Below are positions 6,908 to 13,077 of a stretch of 15,388 nucleotides of DNA, piece after piece. Numbering within the stretch: position 1 is the stretch's first letter; the number at the start of each line of letters is the position of its first letter. The DNA is from an uncultured Oscillibacter sp. (GTDB lineage Bacteria > Bacillota > Clostridia > Oscillospirales > Oscillospiraceae). The notes under the pieces are model-generated. The model made no database searches, had not been told where the DNA came from, and worked only from the letters and a program-made list of their open reading frames with translations. A program made the translations under genes and the position numbers. Location of the stretch: contig NZ_CAJTUX010000062.1 of assembly GCF_910579365.1 (NCBI RefSeq), forward strand, positions 1 through 15,388, given 5' to 3'.

Positions 6908-7280
6908 GATCCTTCGCCTCCTTCTTTTTGGGAGGCATCTGCGGCCTGGATTCCCGCGACAGCTCCATGTTCAGCTTCCGAATCATCTGCACCGTATTGC
7001 GGAACGCCATGTAGCGTTTGATCTGCTCAGGATCGTTCGTGACCATGCGGACCGTCTCCCAGCAAGGACTTCCATGGAGGCTCTTATCCTCCTGCACCAC
7101 CAGGGCCGGGAACTCCCCGCCCTCCATCACGACGCGGCAGCCTCTCTGGTCCTCGTCGCGGCTGTAGAGGCCGTAGGTGATGCCGATGGCCTTCAGCGCC
7201 TCCAGAGCGTCCACGGTGGTGTACACGCTGCCGGTGGAGATATGGACCTCGCCGGATAGCGAAATCTTTTTACCGCTCAT
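6897..7280 (-). CDS. Small conserved element protein of unknown function (127 aa)
   Basis: It starts MSGKKISLSGEVHISTGS at 7280 with GGAGGAAA well placed inside the cyclotransferase tail, overlapping that gene by 11 nt. Residues 1-75 look like an alpha/beta domain (VYTTVDALEALKAIGITYGLY, then RVVMEGGEFPALVV). Residues 85-115 are probably helical (DPEQIKRYMAFRNTVQMIRKLNMEL). The tail PPKKKEAKDHER is basic. There is no signal peptide, membrane segment or recognised catalytic motif. It lies between the amidoligase/cyclotransferase module and the DUF3846 fusion and could belong to either. Confidence 0.75.
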   Translation of the reverse strand: MSGKKISLSGEVHISTGSVYTTVDALEALKAIGITYGLYSRDEDQRGCRVVMEGGEFPALVVQEDKSLHGSPCWETVRMVTNDPEQIKRYMAFRNTVQMIRKLNMELSRESRPQMPPKKKEAKDHER

Positions 7281-7788
7281 GAGAATTTCCTCCTTTCAGC
7301 GGTCTGCCGCGTTTGATAAAAGCGTTGTTGATTCGCTCTGTCTCCGCATGGACCTCCTCCACAGCGTGGTCCCACGCTTCCTTCAAAGCGGCTGCCGGAA
7401 GACCGCTGCATCGGTATCCCTCCAGGATGCCGTTGTAGTAGCCGGTGGTTGGAAGCATGGGTTCCTTAAACCGCTCATCCATAATGTAGGCCATGACGGA
7501 GAGAGACCGGCCCAAGCCGTCCCGGACAGTCACCGTGCGCTTATCGTAAAAGCGGGGATAGCCCTCATACCGGTCCAGGGAGCGCTCACACGACCGCGTG
7601 AGGCTCCACAGCAGGCCATGGACCCTGCCGCCCGCTTTGGGAGCAATGGTAGCGAAGCCGCCCCGGCGAAACAACAGTTCATAGTCCTCCAGAAATACCG
7701 GCCCAACGACACAGGCGTCCGGGCAGCGGCAGGCCATCTGCTCCAGGTTGATGTTGCTGCCGTAGGCGAAGTACAGTCCGTCAGCCAT
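7270..7788 (-). CDS. Gamma-glutamylcyclotransferase-like (AIG2/GGCT fold) enzyme
   Basis: 172 aa. YFAYGSN at residues 6-12 is the substrate-binding loop of the GGCT/AIG2 family. RYEGYP at 73-78 contains Glu75, at the position of the catalytic glutamate. Between them are the expected strands (CVVGPVFLEDYELLF, GGRVHGLLWSLT). Family members cyclise and release a gamma-glutamyl group as 5-oxoproline, or act on related amides. It sits two genes after an amidoligase, a pairing known for this family and consistent with making and removing gamma-glutamyl-type bonds. The start at 7788 overlaps the 83-aa gene by 8 nt, with GGAGG before it. The tail ends in KGGNSHER. Confidence 0.9.
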   Translation of the reverse strand: MADGLYFAYGSNINLEQMACRCPDACVVGPVFLEDYELLFRRGGFATIAPKAGGRVHGLLWSLTRSCERSLDRYEGYPRFYDKRTVTVRDGLGRSLSVMAYIMDERFKEPMLPTTGYYNGILEGYRCSGLPAAALKEAWDHAVEEVHAETERINNAFIKRGRPLKGGNSHER

Positions 7789-8032
7789 CCTCCAGCACCT
7801 CCAGGGCCCCGGCCTTTGCCAGCAGAGTGAACATGGCCCTGGCCTGCCGCTCCAGACTGCCCTCCGGCAGGGGACACTCCAAGTCCGTGGCCCGGATGAA
7901 ATTGCTTCGGAGCTGCCAGAGGTAGCTCTCGGCGTCGGGGAACTCGGTGGGGTCGAAGGCGGTCAGGCGGAGTTGTTCCAGAATTTCCGTCCCGGTCCCC
8001 TCATAGGTCCTTGTGTCAATGCGGATTTTCAT
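7781..8032 (-). CDS. Small conserved protein (83 aa) between amidoligase and cyclotransferase
   Basis: MKIRIDTRTYEGTGTEILEQL opens with a beta strand, then a helix. RSNFIRATDLECPLPEGS and ARAMFTLLAKAGALEVLEDG follow. It is acidic, with one cysteine and no membrane helix. The start is 7 nt after the amidoligase stop, with GAGAGGTGA as ribosome-binding site. The constant position between two functionally linked enzymes suggests it could be a substrate, carrier or regulator of them, but nothing in the sequence proves this. From memory, near relatives occur in similar Clostridia elements. It lacks the basic tail typical of this operon. Confidence 0.8.
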   Translation of the reverse strand: MKIRIDTRTYEGTGTEILEQLRLTAFDPTEFPDAESYLWQLRSNFIRATDLECPLPEGSLERQARAMFTLLAKAGALEVLEDG

Positions 8033-8039
8033 TTATCAT

Positions 8040-9029
8040 TCACCTCTCATTTTCACGGTGTTTTTTCTTTCGGCGGTTGACCTCGTAGCTGTCTTTGTCA
8101 TGGCGCCACGCCCGGTCGCCGTCAAGGTTGGAGAGAAGGACGTCTCGGGTCTCCTTGAACTCGTCGCCGTTGAGGCCCAGGCGGACCAGCCAGACCCGGA
8201 AGGTGAACAGCTCGTTGTCGCTGCGGGTCTTTTTCATGACGGTGCTCCGCTGGGCGATGGCCTGGGCGGACATGGCGAGGCACAGATTCACATAGGCCGC
8301 CGCCTTGGCGGGGTCCAGGGTAGAGTTGAAGCACCGCCATTCGACGGTGCCTCGGTAGAAAACAGAATGAAGATTCAGGGCGTAGTAACGGGATTTATTA
8401 TAGTGGTCCCGGCGGGTCCTGCCGTCACCCTCAAAGCCCTCGTACCAGATGTTCTCCAGCTGCGTGAGGTCCGGGGTCTCCTCCGCGGAGAGGGTCCGGG
8501 CTTTCTTCAGCATGGGTTCCCGCACCTTCTGGCACCACTCTATGGCCCTTGCCTCATTCACCCGCAAGGCTTTGAAGAGAAGGTCCTCCTTGGAGTACAT
8601 GATGCCAATCAAATTTTTGAGGCTCTGGCGGTTGTGGGCGGAAGCGTCCACATGGACATGGAGTCCGCAGGAGTCATTCACTTTCGCGCCAATAGCCGTC
8701 ATCCGCCGCATGCACTCCTGGAGGAGGGACAGATCGCCATAGGCCAGCTTGGGCGTGACCATTTCCACCTTATAGGGCATGCCCTCAGCAGAATCCTTAT
8801 CAAGCTGCAAGTATCCATCCGCGGACTGACATTCCGGGTGGATGCTGGAATCGCTCATGAGCTTCCACTCTTTCCCTGCCGGGTCCTTCACAATCCAGGA
8901 GCCATAAATATGTTCCCAATACTCGGGGGTGGCGCCAAAATAGTTCGCCAGAGCGTGAGCGGCCTCCTCACGGGTGATTCCTGTCATCTCGATCTCCACG
9001 CCAAAGCACTGCTCCTTCATCCCGATCAT
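8040..9029 (-). CDS. Amidoligase family protein
   Basis: 329 aa. The amidoligase (glutamine-synthetase-like COOH-NH2 ligase) pattern is complete: FGVEIEMTG at 9-17 with the paired acidic residues that bind metal, KVEMVTP at 87-93, CGLHVHVD at 121-128, and RYYALNLHSVFYRGTVEWR at 214-232. These enzymes use ATP to form an amide bond between a carboxylate and an amine, often on peptides. A gamma-glutamylcyclotransferase-like gene two positions downstream strengthens this reading. The start at 9029 overlaps the methyltransferase stop by 4 nt; a second ATG three codons in is possible. The C-terminus RRKKKHRENER is basic. The substrate is unknown. Confidence 0.92.
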   Translation of the reverse strand: MIGMKEQCFGVEIEMTGITREEAAHALANYFGATPEYWEHIYGSWIVKDPAGKEWKLMSDSSIHPECQSADGYLQLDKDSAEGMPYKVEMVTPKLAYGDLSLLQECMRRMTAIGAKVNDSCGLHVHVDASAHNRQSLKNLIGIMYSKEDLLFKALRVNEARAIEWCQKVREPMLKKARTLSAEETPDLTQLENIWYEGFEGDGRTRRDHYNKSRYYALNLHSVFYRGTVEWRCFNSTLDPAKAAAYVNLCLAMSAQAIAQRSTVMKKTRSDNELFTFRVWLVRLGLNGDEFKETRDVLLSNLDGDRAWRHDKDSYEVNRRKKKHRENER

Positions 9030-10198
9030 GCCGCCTTGTCCTTCCGCAGTTCTTCGTCCACAGCCCGGATACGCCGCCCGATGGCTTCAATCACGTTGAC
9101 CGTAACGCTGTTCCCTGCCTGCCGGTAAGCCTGAGAATCCGAGGTGATGGCGAGGAGGCGGTCGATCTGGCCCTCGTCGAAGCCCTGGAGCCGGAGGCAC
9201 TCCCTGGGCATGAGGCGGCGGATGCGTCCGCCCCGCTCCACGATGCCCTGGACGCTGGCGGCGTCATGAGCCAGCTTGCTGACTCTGCCGCCTCTGGTCC
9301 TGCTGGAGGGATACCTCAAGTCCACACTGTCGCCGGGAGCGGCCTCCGTGTAGCCCTGTTTGGTTCCCTCTTTGATAAGCAGTACCCCGGAACGCTCCGC
9401 CCGGTGGTTGGAGAGGGTGGTCTGCCCATAGCGGGCAGTAAGACAGCGGGCGGTATCCGTCCGTCTGGGTTCCCCCACAGACAGATCTACAAAGGCGGCG
9501 TCGGGCGGAATCAGGTACAGCCCCGTCTTGCCGCCCATGCCTCCGGCTCCCGCCGTCTGGGTGCAGGCTACTCCTTTGACATCGTAGACACGGGAGCCCT
9601 GCGGCCCGCCGAGGACTTGAACAAGAGCCTTTCCGTTTGCTCCGGCGAGAGGAAATACTTTGCCGGAGCATCGGGAATCAAGATATCCGATAATATAGAC
9701 CCTTCTCCGTGATTGAGGCACCTGGTGGTCTGCGCTGTCACACACATTCCATTCGAGACCATACCCCAGCTCATGAAGCGTGGAGAGGATGATCGCAAAT
9801 GCCCGTCCCTGGTCGTGGAGTAAAATTCTGGGAACATTTTCAAGCAGCAGATACGCAGGCTGCTTTGCTTTAGCCAGCCGGGCAATTTCAAAGAAGAGAG
9901 CGCCTCTGGGGTCAGCGAAGCCCAATTTGCGCCCTGATGCAGACCACGATTGGCACGGAAAACCGGCGCAAAGCAGGTCGAAATCCGGCATTCCGCCGGG
10001 GTCGATTTTTGTGGCGTCTGGATAGTACACTTCCTCCTTCCCAATATCGTGGATGGCGCGGTAGCTGGCGTCGGCGTATTTGTCAATCTCGCAGTGGCCG
10101 ACGCACTGGAAACCGCCTACGCGGGTCAGCCCGGCCCGGAAGCCGCCGATTCCCGCGAACATATCAAAATAACGAATCAGATTCTTCTCCACCTCCAT
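9026..10198 (-). CDS. C5-cytosine DNA methyltransferase
   Basis: 390 aa, typical length. Motif I is DMFAGIGGF (12-20). Motif IV is GFPCQSWS with catalytic Cys82. Motif VI is LENV (119-122). Motif VIII is QSRRRVY (162-168), motif IX RECLRLQGF, and motif X QAGNSV (360-365). The variable region between VIII and IX (about 175-330) is the target recognition domain, so the recognised site cannot be read from sequence. It methylates cytosine in DNA using SAM. Start choice is uncertain: the ATG at 10198 overlaps the ParR-like gene by 35 nt and has no clear ribosome-binding site, while GGAGGTGGAGAAG lies just inside the ORF and could serve a non-ATG start closer to motif I. No restriction enzyme is adjacent. 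Confidence 0.95.
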   Translation of the reverse strand: MEVEKNLIRYFDMFAGIGGFRAGLTRVGGFQCVGHCEIDKYADASYRAIHDIGKEEVYYPDATKIDPGGMPDFDLLCAGFPCQSWSASGRKLGFADPRGALFFEIARLAKAKQPAYLLLENVPRILLHDQGRAFAIILSTLHELGYGLEWNVCDSADHQVPQSRRRVYIIGYLDSRCSGKVFPLAGANGKALVQVLGGPQGSRVYDVKGVACTQTAGAGGMGGKTGLYLIPPDAAFVDLSVGEPRRTDTARCLTARYGQTTLSNHRAERSGVLLIKEGTKQGYTEAAPGDSVDLRYPSSRTRGGRVSKLAHDAASVQGIVERGGRIRRLMPRECLRLQGFDEGQIDRLLAITSDSQAYRQAGNSVTVNVIEAIGRRIRAVDEELRKDKAA

Positions 10199-10484
10199 TG
10201 TTTTGCAGCGCAAGCAGAAAACCGAGGACGTTTTCATCCACGTCCCCGGCCTGCGGCTGCACAGGTTTTTCTGTTGCGAAAACAAATTCCACACCGCGCA
10301 GTTCCTCCCGGACGATTTGACGAACAGTCTCCACCAGAGCGTCGTACTCGTTCATCCGGCAGACGGCCCGGCACACAGCCTCCGTCCGCCGGCCCGATGG
10401 GATGGCGCACAGCCGTTTCCATGCCTCCCGCTGGAGAGGAGACGCCATAGAGAAGGAGAGGTTCAATCTTCTCCTTTCAGCCAT
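10164..10484 (-). CDS. parR: ParR-like DNA-binding adaptor of a type II plasmid segregation system
   Basis: 106 aa. The N-terminus RRRLNLSFSMASPLQREAWK, followed by IPSGRRTEAVCRAVC, fits a ribbon-helix-helix domain: a strand rich in alternating residues, then two helices. ALVETVRQIVREELRG then forms an amphipathic helix, and the remainder is acidic and probably disordered. Small proteins like this follow ParM/StbA-type actins and couple them to a centromere. The assignment rests on position and fold pattern. The start at 10484 overlaps the actin gene by 8 nt, with GGAG in place. The C-terminal region is out of frame with and overlaps the methyltransferase start. Confidence 0.7.
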   Translation of the reverse strand: MAERRRLNLSFSMASPLQREAWKRLCAIPSGRRTEAVCRAVCRMNEYDALVETVRQIVREELRGVEFVFATEKPVQPQAGDVDENVLGFLLALQNNGGGEESDSLF

Positions 10485-11406
10485 GGCTAACGCTCCGCGT
10501 CAACTGCCCAACGAGCCGTTCATAGCCCTTGGCGTTCAGGCATACGTCATCCAGAATGACCGGGCGGCACAGGCCCTCTGTGGCCCGGACACGGCGTTTC
10601 AGCAGGGCCGCCCCTCCGCCCAGGAAGACGGCGGGCATGGCGCGGGCGTCCAGGCCGCTCTCCGCGATGGCGGACAGCAGGCGGCGGGCGTAGCCGTCCG
10701 CCTCCCGGTGGATGATCTGTTTGGCATTGTCATCTACACTGCTGGCTTCCCCGCACAGCACACTCTCGATCTGCGCCGCCGTCATGGACAGGCCCAGAGA
10801 ACGGCGTACCTGCTCCGCGCTCTCGTCCAGGCACCGGATCATGCCCAGCTCCAGGCTCCGGCAGGTGGCGGCGTTGGGGATTCGGTTATCCAGGCGCATC
10901 AGGTCCACTGTCCAGCCGCCGACGTCCGCCAGGATAACGGAGGGCTCGTTCAGCAGGTCCGGCTGGGTCAATACGGCGGCGTAGCCCTGGGGAAACAGGG
11001 AGACCTCCGTGATCCTGACGGTGTACGCGCTTCCCTCGAAGCGAAAAAATACGGGCCTGCCGTCCCGGAGGAGGTAGGCCCGGAATTTCTTCTTGTCCCG
11101 CCCGAAGCTGGTGAGGGGAAGCCCTGCCGCCAGATGGACGGAGGCTGTGGCGTCCGCCTTACGGCAGGCCAGCTCCTTGGCGACGGCGGCCAGGGTCAGG
11201 AGGTAGTAGTCCTCCGTCAGCGTTTTGTCCTTCTGGAGCGGCTGGCGGCCGCTGCCGACAACATAGAACTTGCCGCCGTACTCCAGCACATTCTGCTGGG
11301 TATAGGGCTCATGGTCGTATTCCACCAGCCCGGTGGGAAAGGAGAAATGGGCGCTTTTCATGGCGGCGTAGCCGTGATCCACGCCTATGGTCAGGGTATC
11401 GCTCAT
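10477..11406 (-). CDS. parM: ParM/StbA-family actin-like ATPase (plasmid segregation)
   Basis: 309 aa, usual length. Phosphate-1 motif: IGVDHGYAAMK (7-17). Phosphate-2 motif: LADVGGWTVDLM (159-170), with Asp161 and Asp168. Adenosine motif: FLGGGAAL (261-268). These define the actin/Hsp70 fold of plasmid actins (ParM, Alp), which polymerise with ATP and push plasmid copies apart. The start at 11406 (MSDTLTIGVDHG) has GAGGTGA upstream and overlaps the previous stop by 4 nt. The adaptor gene follows immediately. I see no centromere-like iterated repeats next to it, so parC must be elsewhere or within coding sequence. Confidence 0.9.
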   Translation of the reverse strand: MSDTLTIGVDHGYAAMKSAHFSFPTGLVEYDHEPYTQQNVLEYGGKFYVVGSGRQPLQKDKTLTEDYYLLTLAAVAKELACRKADATASVHLAAGLPLTSFGRDKKKFRAYLLRDGRPVFFRFEGSAYTVRITEVSLFPQGYAAVLTQPDLLNEPSVILADVGGWTVDLMRLDNRIPNAATCRSLELGMIRCLDESAEQVRRSLGLSMTAAQIESVLCGEASSVDDNAKQIIHREADGYARRLLSAIAESGLDARAMPAVFLGGGAALLKRRVRATEGLCRPVILDDVCLNAKGYERLVGQLTRSVSHG

Positions 11407-11972
11407 CGGGGTTCACCTCGTTTCTGCCGTTTCTGCTCCAGCTTCTGCCTTCGCTCCTTGCACCAGGGAGCCATCGCCACTTCATCCTCCGTCATCATAA
11501 AGCCGCCCCTGCTCCGCCAGACTCGAACGGAAAGCTCCCCATGGGAAGGAGAAGCAGGGCACTGGAGCGCTTTATTCCCAAGGCCCTCGTCGAAAAGGCT
11601 CCGGCAGTATTCCTTCAATGCCAGAAGCTCCATGGCCTCCAGATCGCCGTTCAGGCGGCAGACAGCGGTACCGAAAAATTTCCCCTCCACATCCTCCACC
11701 CCAAGGCACAGGGAGGATACCTTGCCAGCCAAATCCCGGAAAGCCTCCAGGGTTGAGAAATCCGCTTGAAACAGGCCGGTCAGGTCTGCCGGGGGCGGTC
11801 CGGCCGCGAGGGCCGACTGGATAGCGCTGTGGTATTCGGAGAAACGTTCCCTGACAGCGTCGCTCACAAAGTCCGGGTCGGGCATCTCCATTGTGCTGTC
11901 CTCCCGGCCCAGATCGGTCACATCCACACGCAGAGAGGTATACAGCTTCAGTTCCTTGCTTTGATCGCTTAT
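11403..11972 (-). CDS. LYSPL-family element protein (189 aa) with a probable ATA start
   Basis: Read from ATA at 11972, the N-terminus is xSDQSKELKLYTSLRVDVTD, which aligns with MSETVELRLYSPLQIDI of the 13077 gene and with WKLYSPLYAELFE inside the 14219 gene. The C-terminal part (VEDVEGKFFGTAVCRLNG, LKEYC, then GGFMMTEDEV) aligns along its length with residues 290-360 of the 14219 product, so the two are paralogs. GAGG lies 9 nt before the ATA; the next in-frame start, GTG at 11927, would remove the conserved N-terminus. A single G-to-A change in the usual ATGA overlap explains the ATAA seen here. The tail KLEQKRQKRGEPR is basic. Function unknown. Confidence 0.7.
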   Translation of the reverse strand: MSDQSKELKLYTSLRVDVTDLGREDSTMEMPDPDFVSDAVRERFSEYHSAIQSALAAGPPPADLTGLFQADFSTLEAFRDLAGKVSSLCLGVEDVEGKFFGTAVCRLNGDLEAMELLALKEYCRSLFDEGLGNKALQCPASPSHGELSVRVWRSRGGFMMTEDEVAMAPWCKERRQKLEQKRQKRGEPR

Positions 11973-12646
11973 CTTACATCACCTCGTTCCTTCTTGACTT
12001 TTTTGCTTTTCTGAGCGGTGACGCGGGCCGCTTGAATTTCCGGGCTGGTCACATTCCAGGTGTCGTTACGCTGTCCGATCAGCCGTGCCAAATCATTTGC
12101 CTCCATGTATTTGGCGCATAATTTGGGGAGATAGGCCGCGGTTTCACTCCATGTATAGGGATACCCAATGCCCTCTCCATACACGATGTCCTTTTTCAGC
12201 TCCTCTTTCAGCGCACGATATTGAGCGGGATCAAAATCCTCGTATGTGCTCCGGCCTGTGAGTTCCTTGTAGGCGCTGTCTCCCATATGGGGGAGGCAGT
12301 CAAAGCGCTGGTCCTGATAGTCCGGCGCGTCAACCAGGGAGTCCGGGTCTTTCAGCGCGGCCATGTACACCTCTTTGCCCTGGGCCACCAGCCATGTGCG
12401 GAAGTCCATAAAGCCGTCATCTGTGCAGCCGCCCCGTTCCATGACAGAGGCGGCGGTCCACAGGCCGTACTGATCGGCCAAGCTGCTGTAGGCATGGGCA
12501 AAGTCATCGAACCTCCTGGCCTGTTCCGGCCCCAGGTCCATCAGCCGTTCCATCAGCCACTCGCCGGGGCCGCTTGGATATTCCTTCGCCTGGGCGATCA
12601 GCGCCCAGAAGGTTTCCTTGCTGATCTCTGCTATAGGCTGATTCAT
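11969..12646 (-). CDS. DUF4240 protein
   Basis: 225 aa. TFWALIAQAKE (12-22), a helix ending in LADQYGLWTAASVMERGGC (56-74), and then DDGFMDFRTWLVAQGKEVY (76-94) with DPDSLVDAP following is the complete signature of DUF4240. That family is known from bacteria and phages with no proven activity; the conserved D-D-x-F-x-D-F-R-x-W-L block is its hallmark. The start at 12646 overlaps the upstream stop by 4 nt, with GGGCGGTG as a modest ribosome-binding site. The basic tail KSKKVKKERGDVR contains GAGGTGAT, which serves the next gene. It is preceded by a shorter relative at 12643-13077. Confidence 0.9.
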   Translation of the reverse strand: MNQPIAEISKETFWALIAQAKEYPSGPGEWLMERLMDLGPEQARRFDDFAHAYSSLADQYGLWTAASVMERGGCTDDGFMDFRTWLVAQGKEVYMAALKDPDSLVDAPDYQDQRFDCLPHMGDSAYKELTGRSTYEDFDPAQYRALKEELKKDIVYGEGIGYPYTWSETAAYLPKLCAKYMEANDLARLIGQRNDTWNVTSPEIQAARVTAQKSKKVKKERGDVR

Positions 12647-13077
12647 CTGTTTTCACCGCCCTTCTGTTTGTCGGGCCGCGCCCTTTTCCTTTGGGGAGCT
12701 GCCGCCCTTGCCTTTTGGATGGCCGGGTCGTCATGGTTCCACAGACGCCCGGTATAACAGCCGTTCTCCTGGATGATGAGCGCCGCGTTCCACAGACCGT
12801 ATTTGTTTGCCAATTCCATGTAGCCGTGCATGATGCTGTGGAAATTCAGAATTTGTTCCGGCTTCATCGCCAGCAGGTGGTCCGTCAGCCAGTATACGGA
12901 TTCTTTGTGATTTCCGCCGCAGGAGGCCCTTGCCTGATCAATCAGCATGATTCTGGTGTATTCGCTCCGGCAATGATAGCTTACCGCTTGAAAGGGAATG
13001 GCGCGGCCGGGAGCGTCCCGGTTGATAATGTCAATCTGGAGCGGGCTGTACAGCCTCAGTTCTACGGTCTCGCTCAT
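12643..13077 (-). CDS. Shortened DUF4240-like protein with LYSPL N-terminus (144 aa)
   Basis: The start at 13077 (MSETVELRLYSPLQIDIIN) overlaps the upstream stop by 4 nt with GGAGAGGG upstream. A longer in-frame extension runs antiparallel to no known domain and is rejected. Residues 40-107 align with DUF4240 of the neighbouring gene: MLIDQARA, YWLTDHLLAMKPEQILNFHS, then LANKYGLWNAALIIQENGC. The hallmark block after the cysteine is missing; only GRLWNHDDPAIQKARAAAP remains before the basic tail KRARPDKQKGGENR. It looks like a DUF4240 remnant joined to the LYSPL leader found in two neighbours. Whether it works is unknown. Confidence 0.75.
   Translation of the reverse strand: MSETVELRLYSPLQIDIINRDAPGRAIPFQAVSYHCRSEYTRIMLIDQARASCGGNHKESVYWLTDHLLAMKPEQILNFHSIMHGYMELANKYGLWNAALIIQENGCYTGRLWNHDDPAIQKARAAAPQRKRARPDKQKGGENR

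Noticed and set aside
8846..8860. ATGAGCGAT inside the amidoligase gene (and ATGAGCGAC inside the YodL gene near 4412) as further gene junctions
   Set aside because: Both lie in conserved in-frame motifs (KLMSDSS and SLSMSDV) with no stop codon or domain boundary, so they are ordinary coding sequence.
8013..9128. Long plus-strand ORF (371 codons) opposite the amidoligase
   Set aside because: It is antisense to a gene with complete family motifs, has no recognisable domain, and is explained by GC-rich codon use on the other strand.
10402..11769. Long plus-strand ORF (455 codons) opposite parM
   Set aside because: Antisense to the ParM-like gene and its neighbour; no homologous motif and no ribosome-binding site of note.
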